This document shows, piece by piece, positions 35,675-44,142 of a stretch of 64,000 nt of DNA (position 1 is its first letter; every line of letters starts with the position of its first letter). The notes below the pieces were generated by a model. The model was not told the origin of the DNA. It saw nothing but the letters and a program-made list of their open reading frames with translations, and did no database searches. The stretch spans positions 3,410,001 to 3,474,000 of the forward strand of contig NZ_CP174607.1 of the NCBI RefSeq assembly GCF_045999315.1. Direction: 5' to 3'. Made by a program: the position numbers and the translations under genes. Source of the stretch: Peredibacter sp045999315. Lineage in GTDB: Bacteria > Bdellovibrionota > Bacteriovoracia > Bacteriovoracales > Bacteriovoracaceae.

Positions 35675-36424
35675 TTAAATATTTCCTTTCTTTAATACTT
35701 CGCTAGCTAGTTCTCTTTCACCGATCTTCTTAGAGCTAAAAACGCCTCTTGCTGTTACTTCATCATTGATCCACAAAGTGATCTCAAACTCGTCACCTTT
35801 TTGTTCAGCCGTGTAACGAGGAAGTTTCTTGTAGAGGGCCAGGCTCTTCTCTTGAAGTTTTGATTTAGCATCAAAATCATCTAAGAAACCGGCATCAAAA
35901 GCAGTTGGAACAAATAGGTTTAACCAACCAAGATAAAGAGTCTTGGCGAATTCCAGTCCGTGATGGCGATAAACCTGAGCAAGTAATGCTTCAAAAGTGT
36001 CCGCCAGAACAGTCGCCTGCTCATAGAGACCTTTTTTATATTCACCCTTTCCTACGATGATGAGTTCATTGAGGCCCAGGCCACTTGCGATATTGGCGAG
36101 AACTTTTTCATTCACCATGGCGCTTCTTAATTTAGAAAGCCTTCCTTCTTTTTCCTCAGGAAAACGACGGTACAACTCATCAGTCAGGATCAACTGAAGG
36201 ACCGCATCTCCCAAAAATTCCATCTGTTCCTGATGAGGAACATTAAACTCATGAGAAAATGAAGTATGAGTAAAGGCCTGAGACAATTCCTTCAGCGGCA
36301 TCTTCAAGGAATGCTTGTTCATGAAAATCTGAAAATCTTCGTGGAGAAGAACCTGATGGAGGAGCGAAGCTTCTTTTGTAGTGTAAAGCTCGTTCAGAAG
36401 TTGATGTAAGCGAGGCCGTGACAT
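35675..36424 (-). CDS. rnc: Ribonuclease III
   Basis: Double-strand-specific endoribonuclease, 249 residues, which processes rRNA and structured mRNAs. The signature MEFLGDAVLQL (residues about 68-78) and LADTFEALLAQVY supply the metal-binding acids. A C-terminal dsRBD follows (SKLQEKSLALYKKLPRY, ARGVFSSKKIGERELASEVL). An extra N-terminal helix of about 40 residues precedes the catalytic domain. First gene of rnc-era-der, a common order. The hairpins between ffh/rpsP and khpA/rimM are possible substrates, which is speculation. Confidence 0.95.
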   Translation of the reverse strand: MSRPRLHQLLNELYTTKEASLLHQVLLHEDFQIFMNKHSLKMPLKELSQAFTHTSFSHEFNVPHQEQMEFLGDAVLQLILTDELYRRFPEEKEGRLSKLRSAMVNEKVLANIASGLGLNELIIVGKGEYKKGLYEQATVLADTFEALLAQVYRHHGLEFAKTLYLGWLNLFVPTAFDAGFLDDFDAKSKLQEKSLALYKKLPRYTAEQKGDEFEITLWINDEVTARGVFSSKKIGERELASEVLKKGNI

Positions 36425-36666
36425 AGATCACCTAAGGTCGTCTATCTCGCTCCCACGGAGGAGTGAGCAAATTAATTAATGTGAAGCATTTCTAATGGTT
36501 TTGAGCTGCTTTCGCAATAACCATGGGATACTATGCAAAATTTTACAATAACGCAACCCGAAACCTGGCCTAAAGGAGCCTAAATTTCACGAGTTACGTC
36601 ATCTACCTTATTCCAAAAGTCCTCATCCCTCATTAAATATCAGTCTCTAAATTTGTGAGGAGGTTT

Positions 36667-37026
36667 ATGAAGTACTTTGCTCTCTTTTTCTTGTTTATTG
36701 TTTTTGGTGCAGAAGCTGCCCACATTCTCTCAGCAAGACTGGATTCAGACCAAAAAAATCTACTGATAGATGTGGCCTATAGCGGAGGTTGCAAAAAGCA
36801 CATCTTCAAACTCAAAATGGATGGAATGTGTTTGGAAACTTATCCCGTTCAATGTGCGGCCGAATTAAAAGAAGAGATTGAAGATGGTGAGGACTACTGT
36901 CAGGGTATTATTCGTCACCAGGCCGTTTTCTCTCTTAGAAAGCATAAACTTCATGATGAATACTATCGTGGGGCAAAACTCACGATCTACAACAGAAAAT
37001 CGAGCTTCTCCCTTAAATTACCTTAG
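36667..37026 (+). CDS. Small exported protein, unknown
   Basis: A 119-residue protein with signal MKYFALFFLFIVFGAEAA. GAGGAGG lies just upstream of ATG 36667, so the in-frame GTG at 36655 is not the start. The mature part has five Cys (GGCKKHIFKLKMDGMC, PVQC, DYC) and beta-strand character (ARLDSDQKNLLIDVAYSG). No family recognised. It converges with the cyclic-nucleotide-binding gene, overlapping by 4 nt. The 242-bp region upstream shared with rnc shows no clear site. Confidence 0.7.
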   Translation: MKYFALFFLFIVFGAEAAHILSARLDSDQKNLLIDVAYSGGCKKHIFKLKMDGMCLETYPVQCAAELKEEIEDGEDYCQGIIRHQAVFSLRKHKLHDEYYRGAKLTIYNRKSSFSLKLP

Positions 37027-37370
37027 ATCTTAATGCGGGCATTGGCCTTACGAAGACGTTCGGCCAATGTCTTTACTAAAATCTCTAACCATTTTGGATG
37101 TGACTTGAAGATACCGTCGATGGTTTCTTGAGGGATCTCAATTAACTCGCAACCAGTTACGGCCTTAACAGTGGCACTCCTCGCCTCCTGATCCAGAAAA
37201 GAGATTTCTCCTACTAATTCACCACTGTAAATATGTCCCAAAACAATTTCGTCATTCCCTCGCTGTTTTGTCACCAACAACTGCCCGCTTTGGACCCAAT
37301 ACATGCTATTAGAGTGTTCGCCTTCCCTTAAGAGAATCTGGTTAGGAACGAGAAAGACTTGTTTTGCCAT
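37023..37370 (-). CDS. Cyclic-nucleotide-binding domain protein
   Basis: A 115-residue protein that is little more than a cNMP-binding beta-roll: LREGEHSNSMYWVQSGQLLV, GELVGEISFLDQEARSATVKAV with the phosphate-binding cassette position, then ELIEIPQETIDGI and a C-terminal helix. There is no DNA-binding domain and no effector domain, so it is either a regulatory subunit or a ligand buffer. The cassette has GEISFLDQEARSATV, close to the GExxLL...RxAxV consensus. The nucleotide (cAMP, cGMP or other) cannot be told. Confidence 0.88.
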   Translation of the reverse strand: MAKQVFLVPNQILLREGEHSNSMYWVQSGQLLVTKQRGNDEIVLGHIYSGELVGEISFLDQEARSATVKAVTGCELIEIPQETIDGIFKSHPKWLEILVKTLAERLRKANARIKI

Positions 37371-37512
37371 GGCTTAACTCCAATTAAGTTCTTATAGCTT
37401 AAGCGGTCTTAGAATTTTCGCAACTCCAAGGACGAGAATATTTTTCATATGCTTCTAAGAGGCCCGATAAAGCATGCTATAAGGCCGGTAATAAACTGAA
37501 AAAGGATAAAAA

Positions 37513-38010
37513 ATGAAATTTCTCTTCGTGGTACTAACTACTGCACTTTCTTTGTCTGCTATGGCAGGAACCAAAACCACAGTTGAATTAGCATCAGAAA
37601 ATAATCGAGTGGCCTTCAAGGCCGCTGAGAGCACGAGAGTACTTCACATTGCTGGTAATCCCACTTGTGTAGAAATGGAACCGACCCATTTTTTTCCTCT
37701 TCCATCTTTGAAAGAAAAAATAAGTGCAGTGGAAGTAACTGACTCAAAGATCACATTTGATAAAAAGTTAGGCGGTTTATGTAACTATAAATTTGCCAAT
37801 GTCTATTTGAGACTAAACTTCGATAATAAAGAAACAGTTGGACTCACTCTTTTTGCAGATAATGGTGCCCCAGCTGAAATTGACCTGATTTGCTCGAAAG
37901 GCAAATATGGAATGGAATGTAGGGAAAAAGGTGAAGCGGAATCTAGCAAATCTGTTCGCCTCTATGTGGATCTTAATAAGGCCACTAAAATCAATGTCTT
38001 TTTCGAGTAA
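37513..38010 (+). CDS. Small exported protein, unknown
   Basis: A 165-residue exported protein with signal MKFLFVVLTTALSLSAMAG. The mature part is beta-rich with four Cys (NPTCVEME, GLCNYKF, LICSKG, MECREKG) that could make two disulfides. AAAGGA precedes the ATG. Nothing is recognised as a family. It is a single gene between the cNMP protein and the ABC-F gene; a periplasmic location is likely. Confidence 0.7.
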   Translation: MKFLFVVLTTALSLSAMAGTKTTVELASENNRVAFKAAESTRVLHIAGNPTCVEMEPTHFFPLPSLKEKISAVEVTDSKITFDKKLGGLCNYKFANVYLRLNFDNKETVGLTLFADNGAPAEIDLICSKGKYGMECREKGEAESSKSVRLYVDLNKATKINVFFE

Positions 38011-38033
38011 TTAATGAAATCTGGTCGGTGAGC

Positions 38034-39644
38034 TTAGTGCTCACCGACTGCTTGTAGATACTCAGTATAAGTTCCAGGATAGAAACGCACTCCACCCTTA
38101 TCCACTTCCGCAACCGTTGTTGTTACTTGTTTTAAGAAGTGACGGTCGTGGGATACGATCATGATCGTACCTTCGTAGTTTTTAAGAGCTTCAACCAAAA
38201 CCTCACGTGAACGAATGTCTAAGTGGTTGGTAGGCTCATCCAGAATCAGAAGATTACAAGGGTTGGTCAGGATACAAGCAAGAATCAAACGTGATTTCTC
38301 ACCACCGGACAATACAGAAACTTTCTTCTCTACATCGTCCCCTCTGAAAAGGAAGGCAGCGAGAAGGTTTCTCATATAACCATCAGACTTATCTTTCACT
38401 CGATTGCGAACTTCATCAAAGACCGTGTTGTTAGGATTTAATACATCCATTGAATACTGAGAGAAGTAACCAACCTGAACGTTAGCACCGATGGTCGCCT
38501 GACCTTCAGTAGCGTCCGTCATCCCGTTGATGATTTTTAGAAGAGTTGATTTACCGGCACCGTTCACACCTACAACCGCTACGCGATCCAGGCGCTTTAC
38601 CAGACCAGTTACACCAGAGAAAACTTTCTTCTCCTTGCCCTCAGGAGTGACCCAAGTCTTAGCAAGATTTTCCATCTTCACCACATCGTTACCTGAACGA
38701 GGAGGCTTCGGGAATTCAAAGTTAATCGCCTGATCTTCAGGCATAACTTCAATTCGATCAATCTTATCTAATTTCTTTACTCGAGACTGAACCTGGGCCG
38801 CGTGTGAAGCACGGGCCGCAAACTTTGCGATAAACTCTTCTTCTTTCTTAAGCATTGCCTCTTGTCTTTCAGCAGACGCGATTAATTGCTCACGACGAAG
38901 CTCTCTTTCTTTTTCGTAGTAATCATAGTTACCAGAGTAGACCGTGATCGTTTTGTGGTTTACTTCCACGATTTTCTTAACGAGCCCGTTCATGAATTCA
39001 CGATCGTGACTTGTCATGAATACGGCACCCTTAAAGTTTTTAAGCCAGCTTTCTAGCCAGATGATCGATTCAACATCAAGGTAGTTGGTAGGCTCATCCA
39101 TCAGAATGAATTCTGGTCGCTGAGCGAGAACTTTCGCCAGAGCGATACGCATTTTCCAACCACCAGAGAAAGACTCCACTGGACGCTGTTGCTCGTCAGG
39201 CATAATACCAAGACCAGTTAAAACTTCGGCCGCTTGATATTCGATATCGTAACCACCAAGCTTTTCAAACTCAGTCTGGTAGTCACCCAATTTTTCCAGC
39301 ATCTCATCCGAGTACTCCCCGTCTTCCAATGCTTTTTCAATTTTTGAGATTTCAGTTTTTAAGAATCCAAGTCGAACGTTACCGTGAATGACTTCTTCAA
39401 GAGCGCTGCGGCCTTTAAGCTCACCAACATTTTGAGAGAAATAACAAACTCGTAAACTTTTCGCGTAATCAATTGTTCCTGCGTCTGGGCGCTCTTCTCC
39501 GACAATCAGTCGAAACAAAGAAGTTTTACCGGCGCCATTTGGTCCCACTAGACCGACTTTTTCACCCGGACCGATGAAAAAAGATCCATTTGTATATAGG
39601 ACTTGCCCACCATAATTTTTGGTTAAACCAGAAACAGTAATCAT
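38034..39644 (-). CDS. ABC-F family ATPase
   Basis: A 536-residue ABC-F protein, two ATPase domains on one chain and no membrane part, acting on ribosomes. First domain: VGPNGAGKTSLFRL and SFSGGWKMRIALAKVLAQ with MDEPTNYLD. Then a charged linker (about 240-310, the P-site tRNA-interaction motif). Second domain: VGVNGAGKSTLLKI and SVLSGGEKSRLILAC with LDEPTNHLD. It is closest to the YbiT/Uup style by eye. Start ATG 39644 has GGAGG; the longer frame to 39716 lacks a site. Possible roles are translation rescue or antibiotic protection. Confidence 0.9.
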   Translation of the reverse strand: MITVSGLTKNYGGQVLYTNGSFFIGPGEKVGLVGPNGAGKTSLFRLIVGEERPDAGTIDYAKSLRVCYFSQNVGELKGRSALEEVIHGNVRLGFLKTEISKIEKALEDGEYSDEMLEKLGDYQTEFEKLGGYDIEYQAAEVLTGLGIMPDEQQRPVESFSGGWKMRIALAKVLAQRPEFILMDEPTNYLDVESIIWLESWLKNFKGAVFMTSHDREFMNGLVKKIVEVNHKTITVYSGNYDYYEKERELRREQLIASAERQEAMLKKEEEFIAKFAARASHAAQVQSRVKKLDKIDRIEVMPEDQAINFEFPKPPRSGNDVVKMENLAKTWVTPEGKEKKVFSGVTGLVKRLDRVAVVGVNGAGKSTLLKIINGMTDATEGQATIGANVQVGYFSQYSMDVLNPNNTVFDEVRNRVKDKSDGYMRNLLAAFLFRGDDVEKKVSVLSGGEKSRLILACILTNPCNLLILDEPTNHLDIRSREVLVEALKNYEGTIMIVSHDRHFLKQVTTTVAEVDKGGVRFYPGTYTEYLQAVGEH

Positions 39645-39678
39645 GAATTCCTCCGAAGGCCCAAGAGTAGCGTTTTTC

Positions 39679-39720
39679 TTGTACATATCCAAGCTTTTTT
39701 CGTAATATACGTACATATGG
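39679..39720 (+). promoter_or_regulatory. Promoter and 30-bp-spaced direct repeat before rib operon
   Basis: TTGTAC (39679-39684) and TAATAT (39703-39708) with an 18-nt spacer form a moderate promoter; initiation would fall about 39714, only a few nt before the ATG at 39717. GTACATAT occurs at 39681 and again at 39711, exactly 30 bp apart, the second copy spanning the start codon. No Shine-Dalgarno is visible. Confidence 0.4.
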
Positions 39721-40667
39721 ACTTCAATCTTTTAGATAAACAACAAGAGTTTTTAAAACTTCTCGAGCGCCAAGGAAAAAGCTTCAATACGGTCAAGAAC
39801 TACAAGGCCGACTTGCAGTGTTTTAATACGTTCCTGATTGATAAGCAGGAGCATTTAAAAATTAAATCCTTCAGCTCTACTCAGGTTCAAGAATATTCAC
39901 GCTATCTGGACGAAAAATACGGCTCGCCTAATTCAGTGAGACGTCGTGTTCAGGCCCTGCGTTTATTTTTTGATTACCTCCTGGGACAGAATCTCTTCCC
40001 GGAAAATCCTTTAAAGAAAATGGCGGTGTCTCCCAAGGTCTTAGATAATCCGGAGCCCACTCCTTTTCCGGAAGTGATTAAGACCTACAAACTGCTTAAA
40101 AAACGCATCAAAGACACTGAGGGCCTACAACAACTGGTGAACGCCAGAAACGTCGTGATCTTTCATTTGATCTACGGAGCGGGCCTTAAAGTCTCGGATC
40201 TGGCGAAACTGAGTTTCGGCAGTATTTTGAAAGATAAAAACAGCTACCGCGTGATGGTGGAACACCCAAAACGTGATCCTTATTCCATTCCTCTTCCAGA
40301 AGCTTTTAATAAGGATTTTCTCTTTTATAAAAATCGTCTTCAGGATTATCAACGTCAGGAAGAGCTCGAAATGGAAGAGCTTCTTTTCAACGCCAATCCC
40401 TACAAGATTCTATCTGGAGGACTTTCTCCTCGCGGAACCGAACTTTTCTTTGAAGAGCTTCGCCGTGAAATGAAAACGGAGATGACCGCGAAGTCCCTTA
40501 GACAATCCTGCATTTTTAAATGGCTTAATATGACAGTGTCTCACACCACAATCAAAGAATGGTTGGGTGTGACTCCAAGTTACTCACTAGAACTTTACCT
40601 TGAGGAACTCAAAAAAGATCCGGCAGGAAAAGTCTTTCAAGATCTCGAGGTAGAAGATGACCAATGA
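39717..40667 (+). CDS. Xer-like tyrosine recombinase with eroded active site
   Basis: A 316-residue protein with the SAM-like N-terminal domain (residues 10-95, FNTVKNYKADLQ) and catalytic fold of XerC/XerD. The catalytic set is incomplete: Arg I is Lys158 (YGAGLKVSDL), the His before Arg II is Lys259 (AKSLRQS, Arg262 kept), and the GH His is Val285 (LGVT). Lys185 and the nucleophile candidate Tyr294 (LELYLEE) remain. It heads the riboflavin genes and overlaps ribD by 11 nt. An inactive or repurposed DNA-binding protein is more likely than a working recombinase. The fold assignment is secure, the function is not. Confidence 0.8.
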   Translation: MDFNLLDKQQEFLKLLERQGKSFNTVKNYKADLQCFNTFLIDKQEHLKIKSFSSTQVQEYSRYLDEKYGSPNSVRRRVQALRLFFDYLLGQNLFPENPLKKMAVSPKVLDNPEPTPFPEVIKTYKLLKKRIKDTEGLQQLVNARNVVIFHLIYGAGLKVSDLAKLSFGSILKDKNSYRVMVEHPKRDPYSIPLPEAFNKDFLFYKNRLQDYQRQEELEMEELLFNANPYKILSGGLSPRGTELFFEELRREMKTEMTAKSLRQSCIFKWLNMTVSHTTIKEWLGVTPSYSLELYLEELKKDPAGKVFQDLEVEDDQ

Positions 40668-41712
40668 AGAATTGATCCAGGAAACATTTGAACTCGCCAA
40701 AGAAGGCAAAGGTCACACCTGGCCCAACCCTATGGTGGGAGCAGTGCTGGTCAAAGACGGAAAAATCATCGCTCGAGGGTTTCACCATAAAGCAGGTCAG
40801 GACCACGCTGAGATTGATGCCATTAAAAACGCCACCGAGTCTGTGGAAGGCGCCACTCTTTATGTGAACCTCGAGCCTTGCTGTCACACGAACAAGAGCA
40901 CTCCCCCTTGTGCTCAACGACTGATTCAGGAAAAGATCAAAAAAGTGGTGATTTCAAATCTTGATCCGAACCCAAATGTGAATGGCAAAGGAGTGGAGCT
41001 TTTAAAACAAAACGGAATTGAAGTGGAGCATGGAATTCTTGCCAAAGAAGGTGAAGCACTTAATGAAGTGTTCTTCACTTCGCAAAAACTTCAGCGCCCT
41101 TTTATTCATTTAAAGATGGCCTCAAGCCTGGATGGGAAGACCGCTCTTTCCACTGGTGAGTCTCAATGGATCACAGGCCCTCTTGCTCGTGAGCGCGTGC
41201 ATCTGCTTCGCTCTCAGCATCAGGCAGTGATTGTGGGGGCCGAGACCGTTCGTAAAGACAATCCAAAACTCAATGTGCGTTTGGAAGATTATCATGGTGA
41301 ACAACCGTATCGAATTGTCTTCACTCAGAGTGGAAAGCTTCCTAAGGACGCTCTACTTTTTACGGATGAGTTAAAACACAAAACTCTCATCTATACTTTT
41401 TCGCCTCTGTCTTTTGCTTTTCCAAAAGAACAGGTGGTTCAGATAACTTCTCTTGAAGAGGCCATGAAAGACCTCTATCACAGAAAGCTTATGAATCTTC
41501 TTATGGAAGGCGGAGCAACTCTCGCTTCAAACTTTATTATTGAAAACCTGATTGATCGAATCACCGTGTTTCTGAATCCAAGTCTTATTGGTTCAGGAAC
41601 TTCGCTCTTAGGTGACCTCGGTCTTTCAAATTTGGAAGGACGACCTCGTCTTAAAAACATTGAGACCAATCTTATTGGTGAAGATATCTTCATCTCAGGT
41701 CGCCTGACATAA
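40657..41712 (+). CDS. ribD: RibD, bifunctional deaminase/reductase
   Basis: Two-domain riboflavin enzyme of 351 residues. The N-terminal deaminase has the zinc motif HAE (in QDHAEIDA) and PCCH...PPC (LEPCCHTNKSTPPC). The C-terminal reductase begins near residue 150 (FIHLKMASSLDGKTAL) and has NADPH-binding VGAETVRKDNP and LMEGGATLASNF. It removes the amino group from the GTP cyclohydrolase II product and then reduces the ribose. Its neighbours ribE, ribBA and ribH complete the pathway. No FMN riboswitch structure is evident in the short leader of the operon. Confidence 0.96.
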   Translation: MTNEELIQETFELAKEGKGHTWPNPMVGAVLVKDGKIIARGFHHKAGQDHAEIDAIKNATESVEGATLYVNLEPCCHTNKSTPPCAQRLIQEKIKKVVISNLDPNPNVNGKGVELLKQNGIEVEHGILAKEGEALNEVFFTSQKLQRPFIHLKMASSLDGKTALSTGESQWITGPLARERVHLLRSQHQAVIVGAETVRKDNPKLNVRLEDYHGEQPYRIVFTQSGKLPKDALLFTDELKHKTLIYTFSPLSFAFPKEQVVQITSLEEAMKDLYHRKLMNLLMEGGATLASNFIIENLIDRITVFLNPSLIGSGTSLLGDLGLSNLEGRPRLKNIETNLIGEDIFISGRLT

Positions 41713-41721
41713 AGGACGTTT

Positions 41722-42369
41722 ATGTTTACAGGACTTATTCAGGAAGTTGGAACCATTCAATCGGTGGTGAGTAACGCTGAAGGAAAAGAATTTATTATCC
41801 GCGCTCCAGGACTGATTAAAGACATTCAAATTGATGATTCAGTTGCGACCAACGGTGTGTGCTTAACCGCCACTAAAATTGCTGGTGATACGTTTAAGGT
41901 GCAAGCAATTCACGTGACTTTAGAGAAGACCAGCATCGGTTATTTAAAGACCGGTGATAAGGTGAATCTTGAACTCTCGCTTCGTCCTCATGACCGTTTA
42001 GGTGGCCACTTCGTTCAGGGCCATGTGAACGCTCTCGGAAAAATTAAAAAAATTGAGAAGATCGGGAATAATTGGGAGATCGAAGTTTCTTTCCCCAAGG
42101 ATCTTCGTAAATACATGATATCAGAAGGCTCTATTACTCTTGATGGTATCAGTCTTACAATTGCGAGATTAACTAGTGACACTTTGACCGTTGCAATCAT
42201 TCCCCATACTCTAGAAAAGACTTCATTATCCTCTAAAAAAGTTGGTGATCACCTGAATTTAGAGGTAGATATGATTGCCAAATATATCGAGAACTTCCTG
42301 CGTTTTGATAAAGATTCCCGCAAGGAAGAATGGGCAAAAAACTTTTTTGACGTGAAGTATGAAGACTGA
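41722..42369 (+). CDS. ribE: Riboflavin synthase, alpha subunit
   Basis: Lumazine dismutase that makes riboflavin, 215 residues in two homologous barrels. It starts MFTGLIQEVGTI, the family signature. The second half repeats the fold (GGHFVQGHVNALGKIKK and LDGISLTIARL). Length is typical. AAGGA lies before the ATG. Its stop overlaps the ribBA start by 11 nt, so the operon is closely packed. Confidence 0.96.
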   Translation: MFTGLIQEVGTIQSVVSNAEGKEFIIRAPGLIKDIQIDDSVATNGVCLTATKIAGDTFKVQAIHVTLEKTSIGYLKTGDKVNLELSLRPHDRLGGHFVQGHVNALGKIKKIEKIGNNWEIEVSFPKDLRKYMISEGSITLDGISLTIARLTSDTLTVAIIPHTLEKTSLSSKKVGDHLNLEVDMIAKYIENFLRFDKDSRKEEWAKNFFDVKYED

Positions 42370-43597
42370 AACACAAAGACCTCTTGATACCATTGAATCG
42401 GCCATCCAGGATCTAAAACTTGGAAAGATGATCATCGTTGTTGATGATGAGGACCGTGAGAACGAAGGTGACTTCGTCATGCCGGCCGAAACAATTACTC
42501 CTGAAGCAGTTAATTTTATGATCACTCACGGACGCGGACTTCTCTGCGCTCCGGTGACTCCTGAGATTGCGAAACGCTTAGAACTTCCTCTTCAAGTTCA
42601 ATCTAATACGGATTCAATGGGAACTGCTTTCACAGTGACCATCGATGCAAAAATTAAAGGCTCAACTGGAATTTCCGCCTCTGATCGCGCTCGCACCTTG
42701 AATATCATGACAAGTCCTGAGACAAAGGCCCATGCCTTCACCCGACCTGGACACATCTTCCCACTGATCGCTAAGAACGGCGGCGTTTTAGAACGCACGG
42801 GCCACACTGAGGCGGCGGTTGATTTTTCTCGTCTCGCTGGTTTTTCTCCTGTGGGAGCGATTTGCGAAATCATGAATGAAGATGGCTCCATGTCTCGTCT
42901 TCCTGAACTCTTCCAACTTGCGGATAAACACCAACTCAAAGTTGTTTCGATTGCTGACCTTGTGGAATATCGCAAACGTCATGAAAATCTTATTTCTTCA
43001 GTAGAGAGCATCCCATTCCCGAACAAGTTCGGTGAATTCCAGATGTTCATTTTCCACTCAGAACTTTTAAAGCAAGAACATGTGGCGATTGTTAAAGGTG
43101 ACTTGGAGAAATTTAAATCAGCTCCTACTCTCCTTCGTGTTCACTCAGAATGCTTCACCGGAGACATCTTCGGTTCTTACCGTTGTGATTGCGGTGATCA
43201 GCTTAATAACTCCATGAAGATGATCGAAGAAAATGGTTCTGGCATGGTGGTTTATCTTCGCCAGGAAGGTCGTGGCATTGGTCTTTTCAATAAAGTGAAG
43301 GCCTACCAGCTTCAAGACCAGGGCATGGACACTGCAGAAGCGAATTTACATCTTGGTTTTCCGGTGGACTCTCGCGATTACACCATGGCCGCTCAGATTC
43401 TTCGCTACTTCAATGTCAGTGACATTAAACTCTTAACCAACAACCCTCAGAAGATTGAGGGACTCAATAAACATGGCTTCTCAAAGATCGAACGTGTTCC
43501 TCTTGAGATCAATGCCAATCAAAAGAACGCTCAGTATCTTCTCACCAAGAAGACCAAGCTTGGGCATCTTTTAAAACAAAACCTTTTAAATCAATAA
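42359..43597 (+). CDS. ribBA: RibBA, DHBP synthase / GTP cyclohydrolase II
   Basis: Bifunctional 412-residue enzyme that starts both branches of riboflavin synthesis. The N-terminal DHBP synthase has VVDDEDRENEGDFV and the RPGH motif in FTRPGHIFPL with HTEAAVD. The C-terminal GTP cyclohydrolase II has the zinc cysteines in HSECFTGDIFGSYRCDC (three Cys) and RQEGRGIG. Both active sites look complete. The next gene, ribH, starts 11 nt later. Confidence 0.96.
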   Translation: MKTETQRPLDTIESAIQDLKLGKMIIVVDDEDRENEGDFVMPAETITPEAVNFMITHGRGLLCAPVTPEIAKRLELPLQVQSNTDSMGTAFTVTIDAKIKGSTGISASDRARTLNIMTSPETKAHAFTRPGHIFPLIAKNGGVLERTGHTEAAVDFSRLAGFSPVGAICEIMNEDGSMSRLPELFQLADKHQLKVVSIADLVEYRKRHENLISSVESIPFPNKFGEFQMFIFHSELLKQEHVAIVKGDLEKFKSAPTLLRVHSECFTGDIFGSYRCDCGDQLNNSMKMIEENGSGMVVYLRQEGRGIGLFNKVKAYQLQDQGMDTAEANLHLGFPVDSRDYTMAAQILRYFNVSDIKLLTNNPQKIEGLNKHGFSKIERVPLEINANQKNAQYLLTKKTKLGHLLKQNLLNQ

Positions 43598-43608
43598 GTG
43601 AGTTCTGT

Positions 43609-44073
43609 ATGAAAATCGAAGGATCATTAAACGCTTCAAAACTTAAAGTAGCTATCGTTGCCGCTCGTTTCAACGAGTTCATCGTTTCAAAACTTGTGGG
43701 CGGTGCTCATGACTGTTTAAACCGTCATGATATTCAATCAAGTAATGTTGACGAAGTTTGGGTACCCGGTGCTTTTGAAATCCCGGTTGCCGCTTTAGCT
43801 CTTGCTGAATCTGGAAAATACGATGCCATCATTTGCTTAGGAGCTGTGATCCGCGGTTCAACTTCTCACTACGATTACGTTTGTAACGAGACGGCCAAAG
43901 GCATCTCTCATGTGGGTCTTAAAACGAAGGTCCCTACTATTTTCGGTGTTGTTACGACTGATACCATTGAACAAGCTATTGAAAGAGCTGGAACGAAGGC
44001 CGGTAACAAGGGCTGGGACGCGGCCATGGCAGCTGTTGAGATGGCAAATCTGTTAAAAAAACTACAGTCCTAA
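43609..44073 (+). CDS. ribH: RibH, lumazine synthase
   Basis: 6,7-dimethyl-8-ribityllumazine synthase, 154 residues, which condenses the RibD product with DHBP. VAARFNEFIVSKL, VPGAFEIPVAALAL, GAVIRGSTSHYDYV and GVVTTDTIEQAIERAGTK are the family blocks, with the catalytic His in TSHYDYV. It would assemble as pentamers or icosahedral shells, typical for the family. It is the last rib gene and is followed by an inverted repeat and the protease gene. Confidence 0.97.
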   Translation: MKIEGSLNASKLKVAIVAARFNEFIVSKLVGGAHDCLNRHDIQSSNVDEVWVPGAFEIPVAALALAESGKYDAIICLGAVIRGSTSHYDYVCNETAKGISHVGLKTKVPTIFGVVTTDTIEQAIERAGTKAGNKGWDAAMAAVEMANLLKKLQS

Positions 44074-44100
44074 ATTAATTACACACCTTCCAAATCCCGA

Positions 44101-44142
44101 GGGTCCTATCTGGTATAAATAATCATTATCAAGATAGGACCC
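44101..44142 (+). promoter_or_regulatory. 11-bp inverted repeat abutting the protease start codon
   Basis: GGGTCCTATCT at 44101-44111 and its exact complement AGATAGGACCC at 44132-44142, with a 20-nt loop. The ATG begins at the next base. The AGGA of the ribosome-binding site lies inside the right arm, so a folded mRNA would hide it. A TATAAAT box (44114-44120) lies in the loop, so an operator across the promoter is the other reading. Confidence 0.6.

Noticed and set aside
39645..39716. Longer start for the ABC-F gene
   Set aside because: No ribosome site; ATG 39644 has an ideal GGAGG and begins the usual ABC-F N-terminus.
39717..40667. Xer-like gene as sign of a mobile element or integron
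   Set aside because: No att-like repeats, cassette genes, transposase or composition change around it; it is embedded in a biosynthetic operon.
44112..44131. The 44101-44142 repeat as a rho-independent terminator of the rib operon
   Set aside because: There is no T-run after the right arm; the ATG follows immediately and the arm holds the ribosome site.
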